A DNA stretch of 64,000 nucleotides from Marinihelvus fidelis. GTDB taxonomy: Bacteria > Pseudomonadota > Gammaproteobacteria > Xanthomonadales > SZUA-36. Below are positions 56,788-64,000 of this stretch, one piece after another; the stretch's first letter is position 1; every line of letters starts with the position of its first letter. Location of the stretch: NCBI RefSeq assembly GCF_008725655.1, contig NZ_VYXP01000006.1:1-64000 (forward strand), in the 5' to 3' direction. Made by a program: the position numbers and the translations under genes. Under the pieces are notes generated by a model. That model made no database searches. It was given only the letters and a program-made list of their open reading frames with translations, and had not been told where the DNA came from.

Positions 56788-57726
56788 TCAGACGTCGTCG
56801 GATTCTTCGGTAATACCTTCGAACAGCGGCGTGGACAGGTAACGCTCACCGGTATCCGGCAGCATCGCCAGGATGGCGCTGCCCGGTTCCGCCTGCGCCG
56901 CGGTCTGCAACGCGGCCGCGAAGGTCGCGCCGCTGGAGATGCCGCAGAAAATGCCTTCCTTCGTGGCCAGCGCGCGGGATGTCTCGATGGCCGCGTCGTC
57001 GGTAACCGGCTGGTAGATATCGGCCACGTCGCGGTCGAGCACATCGGGAATGAAGTCGGGTGTCCAGCCCTGGATCTTGTGCGGCGCCCATTCCTTGCCA
57101 TCCAGCAGGGCCGCGCCGGCCGGCTCGGTGATCACCACTTTCACATCGGGGCGCGCGGCCTTGATGACCTGGCCCGCGCCGGTGACCGTACCGCCGGTGC
57201 CGTAGCCACTGACGAAGTAGTCCAGCCGACGGCCGGCGAAATCACGCAGGATTTCCGGGCCGGTGGTATTGCGGTGATAGGCGGGGTTGGCCTCGTTTTC
57301 GAATTGCCGGGCCAGGAACCAGCCGTTGGCTTCGGCCAGCTCGGCCGCCTTGCGCACCATGCCGGTGCCGCGTTCGGCCGCCGGGGTGAGCACCAGCTTC
57401 GCACCCAGGAACTTCATCAGCTTGCGACGCTCGACCGAGAATGACTCGGCCATGACTGACACGAACGGGTAGCCCTTGGCGGCGCAGACCATGGCCAGCG
57501 CGATGCCGGTGTTGCCGGACGTGGCCTCGACCACCGTCTGCCCGGGCTTCAGCGTACCGCGTCGCTCGGCATCCTCGATGATGGCGATCGCCAACCTGTC
57601 CTTGACCGAAGACAGGGGATTGAAGGCCTCGATCTTGACGAACATGTCGATGCCTTCCGGCGCCAGCTTATTGATTTTCACTACCGGCGTACGGCCGATG
57701 GTGCCCAGGATGCTGTCGTGAATCAT
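56788..57726 (-). CDS. cysK: Cysteine synthase A
   Basis: CysK is a PLP enzyme that makes cysteine from O-acetylserine and sulfide. The 312-aa protein has the PLP lysine in NPLSSVKDRLA near residue 43, the TSGNTGIALA loop and the phosphate-binding GTGGT, and SGYGTG context. The C-terminal end is acidic. The ATG has a GGGGAG SD, and a 7-codon reading frame overlaps its start. Convergent with oxyR. Confidence 0.93.
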   Translation of the reverse strand: MIHDSILGTIGRTPVVKINKLAPEGIDMFVKIEAFNPLSSVKDRLAIAIIEDAERRGTLKPGQTVVEATSGNTGIALAMVCAAKGYPFVSVMAESFSVERRKLMKFLGAKLVLTPAAERGTGMVRKAAELAEANGWFLARQFENEANPAYHRNTTGPEILRDFAGRRLDYFVSGYGTGGTVTGAGQVIKAARPDVKVVITEPAGAALLDGKEWAPHKIQGWTPDFIPDVLDRDVADIYQPVTDDAAIETSRALATKEGIFCGISSGATFAAALQTAAQAEPGSAILAMLPDTGERYLSTPLFEGITEESDDV

Positions 57727-57763
57727 TTGACTCCCCGCGAGTTCATGGTGTTGAGAAAGTGGT

Positions 57764-57794
57764 TGCGCCCCGAAGGCGCATCATGGTTGTTATA
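57764..57794 (-). promoter_or_regulatory. cysK upstream region: -10 and hairpin
   Basis: TATAAC (57794-57789) on the minus strand is a candidate -10 for cysK. Just after it, positions 57764-57769 and 57775-57780 form a 6-bp hairpin that carries a UUCG-type loop in the minus-strand RNA. The hairpin could be the 3' end of the ubiI transcript or a 5' structure of the cysK mRNA. Confidence 0.35.
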
Positions 57795-57802
57795 GCAGGA
57801 TT

Positions 57803-59011
57803 TCAGGTCGCCAACAGCGATTTCAAGGTCGCGCCCCGCGCCAGCCGCGGTGAACCGGGGCCCAATCCGGCCGCGCGGCGCACAAACGCGTCGCGTGCCA
57901 GCCAGCTTGCGGACACCGCGCGAATGCCCAGCGCGCGCACCGGACCCAGCCAGCCGGGCCCGAACAATCCGCCCAGGGCGTGAATCCCGCGGGCCATCAA
58001 TCCGCTCTCCGATTGCCGCTGCCGGGCCCAGCCGGCCAGCACATCGGCATCGGCTTCGCGACCAGCCGCGCGGGCCGCCAGCAGCGCCTCGACCAGCGCC
58101 GCGGCATCGGCCAGGCCCAGGTTGACGCCCTGCCCGGCCAGCGGGTGCACCGCGTGCGCGGCATCGCCCAGCAACACGGCGCCAGGGCCGGCCAGGCGAT
58201 CGCTGGCTCGCATCACCAGCGGGAATGTGGCCCGTGGCCCGGTGCTGACCACACCGCCCAGCCAGTCTCCGCCGGCATCATCCAGTGCCGCGTGGAAGCT
58301 CGCCTGGTCGGCATCCGCCAGTTCCCGCGCGCGTGCCGCAGGCAACGTCCACACGATGGACGACGCGCCGCTGGCCAGCGGCAGGAAGGCCAGCGGGCCG
58401 GTATCCAGGAAGCGCTGCCAGGCCGTTCCGGGGTTGGGTGCCTGGCACCGGACCTCGCAGACCAGCGCGGCCTGGTTGTACTCCCAGGTGGACTCGGAAA
58501 TGCCCAGCAGGGTGCGCACGCCCGGCCCCGCGCCATCGCAGGCGATGACCAGGTCAGCCTCGATGTCCCGACCGCCGGCCAGCGTGACCTGGCCACGACG
58601 GCCATCCACCGAGCGCACCCGGTCGCGGACCACCTCGACATCGTCCAGGGACTGCCATAGCGCTGCCCTGACGGCCTCGTTCTCCACCAGCGTACCGAGC
58701 CGTTCCAGGCCGAAGGCGGGTGCTTCGAATTCGATCCGGGTGCCCGGATGCCGGTCCTCCACCACCATGCGCCGATAGGCGCAGGCGCGCTCGCCCTGCA
58801 GGGCACCGGCACCGCCGGCCTGGCCGAGGATGGCGGCAGAGCCCGGCGACACGGCGGAAACGCGCAGGTCGAAGTCACCCGTAGGTGCAACGGGCGCCGG
58901 CCCGGGATCGACCAGCATGACTGGCCACCCGGCACGGTCCAGAAGACTCGCCGTGACGGCGCCGACGATGCCACCACCGACCACGATTACCGGAGCTGAA
59001 CGGTTGGTCAT
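57803..59011 (-). CDS. ubiI: UbiI/VisC-type FAD-dependent ubiquinone hydroxylase
   Basis: UbiI hydroxylates C5 of the ubiquinone ring. The 402-aa protein starts with the FAD fold VIVVGGGIVGAVTASLL, has ACDGAGPGVRTLLG, and the second FAD motif LLGDAAHAVHPLAGQGVNLGLAD near residue 280. The GD form in this motif, and the position after ubiH, support UbiI over UbiH. It overlaps ubiH by 4 nt. UbiF-type activity cannot be ruled out. Confidence 0.85.
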   Translation of the reverse strand: MTNRSAPVIVVGGGIVGAVTASLLDRAGWPVMLVDPGPAPVAPTGDFDLRVSAVSPGSAAILGQAGGAGALQGERACAYRRMVVEDRHPGTRIEFEAPAFGLERLGTLVENEAVRAALWQSLDDVEVVRDRVRSVDGRRGQVTLAGGRDIEADLVIACDGAGPGVRTLLGISESTWEYNQAALVCEVRCQAPNPGTAWQRFLDTGPLAFLPLASGASSIVWTLPAARARELADADQASFHAALDDAGGDWLGGVVSTGPRATFPLVMRASDRLAGPGAVLLGDAAHAVHPLAGQGVNLGLADAAALVEALLAARAAGREADADVLAGWARQRQSESGLMARGIHALGGLFGPGWLGPVRALGIRAVSASWLARDAFVRRAAGLGPGSPRLARGATLKSLLAT

Positions 59012-60303
59012 GACGCGCCCTCGCGCACCGGCGCCAACGGTTCACCCAGCGCCAACCGCGATACCGGCGGCCGGTAGCCCATGGCGGCCGAGACCAGGCG
59101 ACGACGCAACGGCGGCAACAACGCGTGTGCCAGCAGGGCGCCCGACCGCGCACTGGCAGCGAACGGCATGGCGCTGGAAAACAGGCCGACCAGGCCGTCA
59201 GTGAAAGCCACCGTGGCCTTCCGGTCCGCGGCGCGTGCGCTGGCGTAAGCGGCGAGCCTGGCCGGGTCGCCGGCATCAATCGGGCGGCTTGAACTGCCGG
59301 CCGTGTGACCCGAGAGCGCCTCGGCCAGCGCGGCCACATCGCGCAACCCCAGGTTGAAGCCCTGGGCGCCGGCCGGGTGAATGGTGTGGGCGGCATTGCC
59401 GACCAGCACCACCCGGTCATCGACATCGCGCTCGGGCACCACCAGCGAAAGCGGCCAGGCACGGCGCGCACCGGCTTCTGAGAATGTCCCCAGCACGCCA
59501 CCCGAACGCCCGCCGGCTTCCGCCAGGAAGTCCTCGTCCGGTGCCTCCATGAGTTCGGCCGCGCGGCCCGGTGGCGCGCACCAGACCAGGCCGCAACGCC
59601 CGTTAGGCAGCGGCAGCATGGCGAATGGGCCGTCGGCTGTCATGCGTTCGAAGGCGCGGCCACGATGGTGCTGCGCCGGCGTGACATGACAGACCACGGC
59701 GGTCTGACCGTAATCCTTGCGGCGCGTGCCGATGCCTAGCATTTCGCGCACCGGGGAGTCGGCACCGTCGGCGGCCACCACCAGCGATGCGGAAAGATGC
59801 GCGGGGCCGGAGCCGTCGGCTGCCGGGCCACGGTCCATCGCCAGGGTCACGCGGTCATCGGCCTGTTGCAACGCGGTCACGACCGCGCCCTGGTGCATCA
59901 CCACGCCATCCAGGCCGCGGGCCCGGTCCAGCAACACCCGGCCCAGCGCGGGCGCGGGAACAACCTGCCCGAATGCGTCCAGGCCCAGTTCGGCAGGATC
60001 CAGGTGCACGCGCCCGGGGCGGCCCTTTTCGGTGACGACGATATCGCGGATGGGGCCGGCGGAGGCGGCCAGGGCCGGCCAGGCGTCCAGGCCCTCGAGG
60101 ATGCGGCAGGAAGCGGCGGCGAGCGCGAAACAGCGGGGGTCATGATTCGTGGACGTCGCTTCGCCAGCGGCGACCGGCCGCGCTTCAATCACGGCCACGG
60201 CCCAGCCCAGCGGCGCCAGCGCGCAGGCCAGCGCGGTTCCGACCAGGCCGCCGCCGACGATGGCCACGTCGACATCGGGCCGACTGGTCGCGTCGCTGCT
60301 CAT
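59008..60303 (-). CDS. ubiH: 2-octaprenyl-6-methoxyphenyl hydroxylase UbiH
   Basis: UbiH hydroxylates C1 of the ubiquinone ring. The 431-aa protein has VAIVGGGLVGTALACAL, AADGADSPVREMLG and LVGNAAHTIHPAGAQGFNLGLRD. The GN in place of GD in the last motif is also seen in E. coli UbiH, which supports this call. It is somewhat longer than typical UbiH. It overlaps pepP by 4 nt and ubiI by 4 nt. Confidence 0.88.
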   Translation of the reverse strand: MSSDATSRPDVDVAIVGGGLVGTALACALAPLGWAVAVIEARPVAAGEATSTNHDPRCFALAAASCRILEGLDAWPALAASAGPIRDIVVTEKGRPGRVHLDPAELGLDAFGQVVPAPALGRVLLDRARGLDGVVMHQGAVVTALQQADDRVTLAMDRGPAADGSGPAHLSASLVVAADGADSPVREMLGIGTRRKDYGQTAVVCHVTPAQHHRGRAFERMTADGPFAMLPLPNGRCGLVWCAPPGRAAELMEAPDEDFLAEAGGRSGGVLGTFSEAGARRAWPLSLVVPERDVDDRVVLVGNAAHTIHPAGAQGFNLGLRDVAALAEALSGHTAGSSSRPIDAGDPARLAAYASARAADRKATVAFTDGLVGLFSSAMPFAASARSGALLAHALLPPLRRRLVSAAMGYRPPVSRLALGEPLAPVREGAS

Positions 60304-61607
60304 GCGCCCATCAGGGCCTCGATGTCGGCGATCGCCTTGGGTACATGCCGGGTCAGAATCTCCGGCTCGTCGCGGGTCACCACGACATCATCCTCAATAC
60401 GGATGCCGATGCCGCGCCAGCGTTCATCCACGCGCGTGTCGTCGGCGCGGATATACAGCCCGGGCTCGATGGTCAGCACCATGCCGGGCTCCAGCTCCCG
60501 TGAATGACCGTCGACCTGGTAGTCACCGGCATCGTGCACGTCCAGGCCCAGCCAGTGGCCGGTCTTGTGCACGTAGTAGTTGTCGACCAGGCCCTGCTCC
60601 AGCGCGTCCTCACGCTCACCTTCGAGAATGCCCAGCGCCAGCAGGCCGTCGGTCAGCACCGACACGGCGGCCTCGTGGATATCCTCCCACTGGCTGCCCG
60701 GGCGCACCCTGTCGATGGCCGCGGCCTGCGCGGCCAGCACCAGTTCGTAGAGCTGCCGCTGCGGTTCGCTGAAGCGACCATTCACGGGAAAGGTCCGGGT
60801 GATGTCGGCGGCGTAACCGTCATATTCCGCGCCGGCGTCGATCAGCAGCAGGTCGCCGTCGGCCAGCGGCGCATTGTTCGTGATGTAGTGCAACACGCAG
60901 GCATTGGCGCCGCCACCGACAATGGGCGAATAGGCCACGTCGCAGTGTTCGCGCATGAAGTGCTGGACCAGCGTGGCATGGATATCCGCCTCGTTAAGGC
61001 CGGGCTCGCAGGCCTGCATGGCCAGCACGTGGGCCTCGGCCGAGACCCGCGCCGCGCGGCGCATGGCCGACAGCTCACCGCGGCTCTTGTACAGCCGCAT
61101 GTCGTGCAGCAGGTGGCCGAGTTCAACGATCTCGTCAGGGGCATGGAAGCTACGCCGCGGCTTGCCGCGGAACGCGTTCAGCCAGCCAATCAGCTGGGTG
61201 TCGAACGCCGGGTCACGGCCCAGGTCGTGCACGATGCGCACCCGGTCGTGCAGCAGGTCCGGCAGTCGCCGCTCGACCTCGCCGATGGGCCAGGCCTCGT
61301 CCATGCCGTATTCCGACACCGCGGCCTCGAGCCCGATCATCGCCCCGTCCCACATCTCCTTGACCGGGTCCTTTTCCCGGCAGAACAGGATGCTGCGCCC
61401 GCCGCTGGCCTCGGTGACCAGCACCAGCATGGCGTCCGGCTCCTTGAACCCGGTCAGGTAGAGGAAATCGCTGTCCTGGCGATAGGGGTAAAGCACGTCG
61501 TGGTTGCGCACGCGCTCCGGCGCGGCGCGCAGGATCACCACCGCGCCCTCGCCCACCGTGCGCATTAACTGGCGCCGGCGGCGCGCGTATTCTTCAGCCT
61601 TGATCAT
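60300..61607 (-). CDS. pepP: Xaa-Pro aminopeptidase PepP
   Basis: PepP removes N-terminal residues preceding proline, using two Mn ions. The 435-aa M24B peptidase has the ligands in LLIDAGAEYDGYAADITRTF, HKTGHWLGLDVHD, TIEPGLY and GIRIEDDVVV. The order ygfB-pepP-ubiH-ubiI matches E. coli. It starts 12 nt after ygfB. Confidence 0.95.
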   Translation of the reverse strand: MIKAEEYARRRRQLMRTVGEGAVVILRAAPERVRNHDVLYPYRQDSDFLYLTGFKEPDAMLVLVTEASGGRSILFCREKDPVKEMWDGAMIGLEAAVSEYGMDEAWPIGEVERRLPDLLHDRVRIVHDLGRDPAFDTQLIGWLNAFRGKPRRSFHAPDEIVELGHLLHDMRLYKSRGELSAMRRAARVSAEAHVLAMQACEPGLNEADIHATLVQHFMREHCDVAYSPIVGGGANACVLHYITNNAPLADGDLLLIDAGAEYDGYAADITRTFPVNGRFSEPQRQLYELVLAAQAAAIDRVRPGSQWEDIHEAAVSVLTDGLLALGILEGEREDALEQGLVDNYYVHKTGHWLGLDVHDAGDYQVDGHSRELEPGMVLTIEPGLYIRADDTRVDERWRGIGIRIEDDVVVTRDEPEILTRHVPKAIADIEALMGA

Positions 61608-61619
61608 CGCTCGCCCGTA

Positions 61620-62201
61620 TCAGTGAATGCTGTCGCCGTCGACCGGCCCGCGCAGGTCCTCGCGCAGGATCAGCACGGACACGCGAATGTACTCGACGAT
61701 CTCGGCGAAGGCCTGCTCGTCATCGTCCACCGGCGCCTGGCCGGATTCGTCCTCGTACTCGACCGCGACCTCGGCCAGCGCGATCTCCTTCAAGTCGGCC
61801 AACGCTTCGCCGGCATCGTCGGAGAGTGTCTCCAGGCAGCCGTCATCGCCGGCGCCGATCGAAGCCAGGAAGCCGTTGCACCACTGCGCGATCGCCTCGG
61901 TCCGGTCCTCCAGGCTCTCCTCGTCATCCGGCAGCCAGATTACGAAACCCATGTCGTCGTCGGCCAGTTGCGAGGCCGCGGCGGTGAACAGGTCCGCCAG
62001 GGCTTCACGCAGGGCGACACCCGGCTGGTCGGTGATCTGCAGCATGTCCAGCAGCCCCAGGAAAGCATCGGCGCCGCTGGACGGCTGGCGCACCAGCAGG
62101 CCGCAGGCCACGCCATGGCACTCGGACAGCCCGGCGGCGTCGAGATTGCCATGGCTCAATGCCAGGGTATGGTCGAAATCGGGCAGCGCTATGGTTGACA
62201 T
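61620..62201 (-). CDS. ygfB: YgfB/YecA (UPF0149) family protein
   Basis: The 193-aa acidic, helical protein belongs to the UPF0149 family, with SECHGVACGLLVRQPSS near 27-42, WCNGFLASIG near 107-116 and a C-terminal EIVEYIRVSVLILREDL. The biochemical role of the family is not well settled. It heads the pepP-ubi operon and is divergent from the zapB-like gene; their promoters share a -10. Confidence 0.88.
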   Translation of the reverse strand: MSTIALPDFDHTLALSHGNLDAAGLSECHGVACGLLVRQPSSGADAFLGLLDMLQITDQPGVALREALADLFTAAASQLADDDMGFVIWLPDDEESLEDRTEAIAQWCNGFLASIGAGDDGCLETLSDDAGEALADLKEIALAEVAVEYEDESGQAPVDDDEQAFAEIVEYIRVSVLILREDLRGPVDGDSIH

Positions 62202-62214
62202 GGATTGACTCTGA

Positions 62215-62264
62215 TTGACCGTTTTGATGACGCAAATTATAGTGGCCCCATGGAGTCATTAGAA
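62215..62264. promoter_or_regulatory. Overlapping divergent promoters of ygfB and the zapB-like gene
   Basis: On the plus strand TTGACC (62215-62220) and TATAGT (62238-62243) are spaced by exactly 17 nt and put the start site at about 62250, the A of the ATG. On the minus strand TATAAT (62241-62236) and a weaker TTCTAA (62264-62259), also 17 nt apart, would serve ygfB. The two -10 boxes overlap in one near-symmetric element. Confidence 0.65.
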
Positions 62265-62471
62265 CAGTCCACCCGGGACCTGCAGCGCCTCGAGGCCAAG
62301 TTGCGCCAGCTCCTGGACCAGGTCAAACGCCTGCGCGAGGAAAACGAGTCCCTGCAGACCCGGCAGGAATCGCTGGTTTCCGAGCGCGCGGCGCTGGTGG
62401 CAAAGAATGACGAAGCACGCACCAAGGTCGAAGCCATGATCCATCGCCTGAAGGCGCTGGAACAGATGTAA
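62250..62471 (+). CDS. Small coiled-coil protein (TIGR02449/ZapB-like)
   Basis: The 73-aa protein is almost entirely a coiled coil (LQRLEAKLRQLLDQVKRLREENESLQTRQ and following). Small proteins of this kind precede zapA in several Gammaproteobacteria, and a role with the Z ring is inferred from that. The ATG at 62250 has no SD and coincides with the predicted transcription start, so the mRNA may be leaderless. zapA follows after 17 nt. Confidence 0.78.
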   Translation: MESLEQSTRDLQRLEAKLRQLLDQVKRLREENESLQTRQESLVSERAALVAKNDEARTKVEAMIHRLKALEQM

Positions 62472-62488
62472 CAGGGCGCCCGTCCCCG

Positions 62489-62794
62489 ATGTCCACTGAA
62501 AAAGAACCCATCTCGGTCACCATACTGGACCGGGAATACCAGTTTGCCTGCCTGCCCGAAGAACGCGCCGCGCTGAAAGAAGCCGCCGAGCTCCTGGACG
62601 GCCGCATGCGCGAGATCAAGGCCACCGGCAACCTGATGGCGCTGGAACGCATCGCCGTCATGACTGCGCTGAACATGTCCAACGAACTGATCGAGTTGCG
62701 CAAGGTGGGCGTGGCCCGCGAGGAACAGGTCGATCGCCGCATCCGCATGCTTGCCGATGAGCTGGAAGGTGCGCTGGGCGACCCAATCGACTAA
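62489..62794 (+). CDS. zapA: Cell division protein ZapA
   Basis: ZapA bundles FtsZ filaments. The 101-aa protein has SVTILDREYQFACLPEERAALKEAAELLDGRM and the C-terminal coiled coil typical of ZapA, with ERIAVMTALNMSNELIEL near 53-70. Its stop overlaps the -10 candidate of the 6S RNA gene. The order zapA-ssrS-fau is as in E. coli. Confidence 0.92.
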   Translation: MSTEKEPISVTILDREYQFACLPEERAALKEAAELLDGRMREIKATGNLMALERIAVMTALNMSNELIELRKVGVAREEQVDRRIRMLADELEGALGDPID

Positions 62795-62797
62795 AAT
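62792..62797 (+). promoter_or_regulatory. -10-like element for 6S RNA
   Basis: TAAAAT overlaps the zapA stop and lies about 7 nt before the proposed 5' end of 6S RNA. No clear -35 was seen. Confidence 0.35.
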
Positions 62798-62803
62798 GAA
62801 CCT

Positions 62804-62992
62804 GCCCTCTGCGGTGTTTGCCAGTGGGCCCATATAATGCCTTGTCCCTAGTTTTTGACCTCGGGTCGGCGTCGTTGGTAGTCGGTGTGCATGTTCGCCA
62901 TGGTGCGAAAAGCCTGGGACCCAGCAAGCCCACCCACCTGAACCCACTGGTTCAAGGTCAATGGCTCCACAGCGGCATCCGTGGAGGGTTTT
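62804..62992 (+). ncRNA. ssrS: 6S RNA
   Basis: 6S RNA binds sigma70 RNA polymerase by mimicking an open promoter. The 5' arm (62806-62814, CCTCTGCGG) pairs with the 3' arm (62979-62987, CCGTGGAGG), forming the closing stem. The region with CTGAACCCACTGGTTCAAGG followed by GGCTCC and GCGGCATC matches the E. coli 6S 3' half, and the position between zapA and fau is the classical one. The length of about 190 nt is usual. The ends are estimates. Confidence 0.85.
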
Positions 62993-62994
62993 TT
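62965..62994 (+). terminator. Rho-independent terminator at the 6S RNA 3' end
   Basis: CTCCAC (62965-62970) and GTGGAG (62981-62986) form a stem followed by a run of six T at 62989-62994. The same arm contributes to the closing stem of mature 6S RNA, so it probably acts as terminator during transcription. Some read-through to fau is expected. Confidence 0.6.
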
Positions 62995-63052
62995 ACCTTC
63001 CCGTCGCCACGCCACCGTGGCGACCCAGCATCATGACACCGCAGCCCCAGTG

Positions 63053-63628
63053 ATGGATAAAACCACCGCGCGCCGCCATTACCGCCAGGCCAGGCGCACC
63101 CTGGACGCGCAGACGCGGGCCCGGCACGACCAGGCCATCCGCGAACACCTCTCGCGGCATCCGCTGGTGCAGTCCGCCCAGACCATTGCCGCGTATTCCG
63201 CCTTCGATGGCGAGCCCGATCTGGCCCCCTGGCTGATTTCACTGGCTGCTGCCGGCACCCGCATCGCGCTGCCCGTCATCAGTACCGAACAACGCGGGCT
63301 CATGCGCTTCCGGCACTGGCAGGCCGGTAACGCGCTCGGCCCCAATACGCTGGGCATCGACGAGCCGGGCTCGGGCGAATGGTTCGCGCCCGGCAGCATC
63401 GACATCATCCTCGTTCCCCTGGTGGCATGGACCCGGTCCGGCCAGCGACTGGGCATGGGCGCGGGCTATTACGACCGTTTCCTGGCGGCCCGTGACGATA
63501 GCCGCCGGCCAGCCACCGTCGGCGTCGCCTATGAATGCCAACGGGCAGAAACGCTGCAGGTGGACGATTGGGACATCCCCATGGATCACGTTGTCTGCGA
63601 GGCCGGGTGGTTTACCTGCCAACCCTGA
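63053..63628 (+). CDS. fau: 5-formyltetrahydrofolate cyclo-ligase
   Basis: This enzyme (YgfA) converts 5-formyl-THF to methenyl-THF with ATP. The 191-aa protein has RRHYRQARRTL at the N-terminus, the LGMGAGYYDRFLA phosphate-binding segment and a VPLVAWTRSGQRLG stretch. The ATG at 63053 was chosen because the frame before it runs into 6S RNA. It follows ssrS as in E. coli. Confidence 0.92.
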   Translation: MDKTTARRHYRQARRTLDAQTRARHDQAIREHLSRHPLVQSAQTIAAYSAFDGEPDLAPWLISLAAAGTRIALPVISTEQRGLMRFRHWQAGNALGPNTLGIDEPGSGEWFAPGSIDIILVPLVAWTRSGQRLGMGAGYYDRFLAARDDSRRPATVGVAYECQRAETLQVDDWDIPMDHVVCEAGWFTCQP

Positions 63629-63672
63629 GCGGTAACAATGTCCCTTACCCTTCAGATACCCCGGATACACGA

Positions 63673-64000
63673 ATGAGCCAGCTACGGCAGAAACAGGAAG
63701 CCGCTCGCGCGGCACTGGAATGGGTCGAACCCGGCAGCGTGATCGGCGTCGGCACCGGCAGCACCGTGGACGCCTTTATCACTGCGCTGGAAGAGTCGCG
63801 CATCCCGGTTGACGGCGCCATCTCCAGTTCCGAGACCACGACCCAGCGCCTGCGTGGCATCGGCATTGATATCGTCGACCTGAACTATGCCGGCGATATC
63901 GATGTGTACATCGACGGCGCCGACGAGTTCGACCCGCACCGCCGGTTGATCAAGGGTGGCGGCGGCGCCCTGACCCGCGAGAAGATCGTCGCCGAGGCCG
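63673..64000 (+). CDS. rpiA: Ribose-5-phosphate isomerase A, 5' part only
   Basis: RpiA interconverts ribose 5-phosphate and ribulose 5-phosphate. The visible 109 residues show GVGTGSTVDAFI, SSETTTQRLRGIGI, DVYIDGADEFD with the catalytic Asp residues, and KGGGGALTREKIVAEA. The gene runs off the window end. It starts 44 nt after fau. Confidence 0.95.
   Translation, partial: MSQLRQKQEAARAALEWVEPGSVIGVGTGSTVDAFITALEESRIPVDGAISSSETTTQRLRGIGIDIVDLNYAGDIDVYIDGADEFDPHRRLIKGGGGALTREKIVAEA

Noticed and set aside
57764-57780. Clear intrinsic terminator for the ubiI operon
   Set aside because: The hairpin is only 6 bp, has no U-tract and lies beside a promoter-like element; kept only as a weak regulatory feature.

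Overview
The window is GC-rich chromosomal DNA from a gammaproteobacterium. Gene order repeats several E. coli-type blocks: nrdR-ribD-rib-nusB-thiL-pgpA, lptFG beside pepA-holC-valS, holD-rimI, xerD-dsbC, and ygfB-pepP-ubiH-ubiI opposite zapA-ssrS-fau with rpiA nearby. The type II secretion genes run E-F-G-H-I-J-K-L-M-N-D with an XpsN-like protein in place of GspC, which is the Xanthomonas (xps) layout. Together these suggest a Xanthomonadales-like or neighbouring lineage (Wenzhouxiangellaceae would fit), but no rRNA is present to confirm it. No tRNA, CRISPR array, insertion sequence, prophage or obvious island was seen. Coding density is very high and many genes overlap by 1, 4 or 8 nt.

Layout. 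1-7.2 kb: glyA, nrdR, riboflavin synthesis (ribD, ribE, a RibBX-type ribB, ribH), nusB, thiL, pgpA, all minus strand. 7.3-12.8 kb: a small surface-polysaccharide cluster (Wzm/Wzt-like ABC exporter, two family-2 glycosyltransferases, a methyltransferase with a short coiled-coil tail, an NAD(P)-binding epimerase-like protein). 12.9-17.4 kb: exported proteins (a parvulin isomerase, an Ig-like secreted protein, a 537-aa secreted protein with EF-hand-like loops, a small lipoprotein). 17.4-28.3 kb: the complete type II secretion cluster. 28.4-34.7 kb: a four-helix membrane protein, purL, dsbC, xerD. 34.7-39.7 kb: a TonB2-type energy-transduction operon (DUF3450, TtpC-like, ExbB, ExbD, TonB, TPR protein). 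39.9-49.3 kb: RDD protein, lptGF, pepA-holC-valS, rimI-holD-pssA. 49.4-57.7 kb: DUF4124 protein, proS, mscS-type channel, trhO, trpS, a START-like exported protein, oxyR, cysK. 57.8-64 kb: ubiI, ubiH, pepP, ygfB; then, divergently, a small coiled-coil gene, zapA, 6S RNA, fau and the 5' part of rpiA.

How the genes work together. Most are housekeeping (cofactors, translation, replication, ubiquinone, purines). The window is also rich in envelope functions: LPS export (LptFG), polysaccharide export (Wzm/Wzt), protein secretion (Gsp), TonB energisation, and periplasmic folding (DsbC, PpiC). Secreted proteins of unknown function lie directly beside the type II secretion genes, so they are reasonable substrate candidates.

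I did not find a clearly novel multi-gene system. The best leads are an XerD gene with no canonical start codon for its conserved N-terminus, a divergent ygfB/zapB-like promoter with a shared -10 that predicts a leaderless mRNA, further candidate leaderless starts, an inverted heptamer repeat splitting the gsp cluster, a GspE without its tetracysteine motif, and the secreted proteins next to the secretion system. Promoter, terminator and start assignments come from reading the sequence by eye; start choices rest on family alignment from memory, Shine-Dalgarno (SD) position and overlap with the upstream gene.
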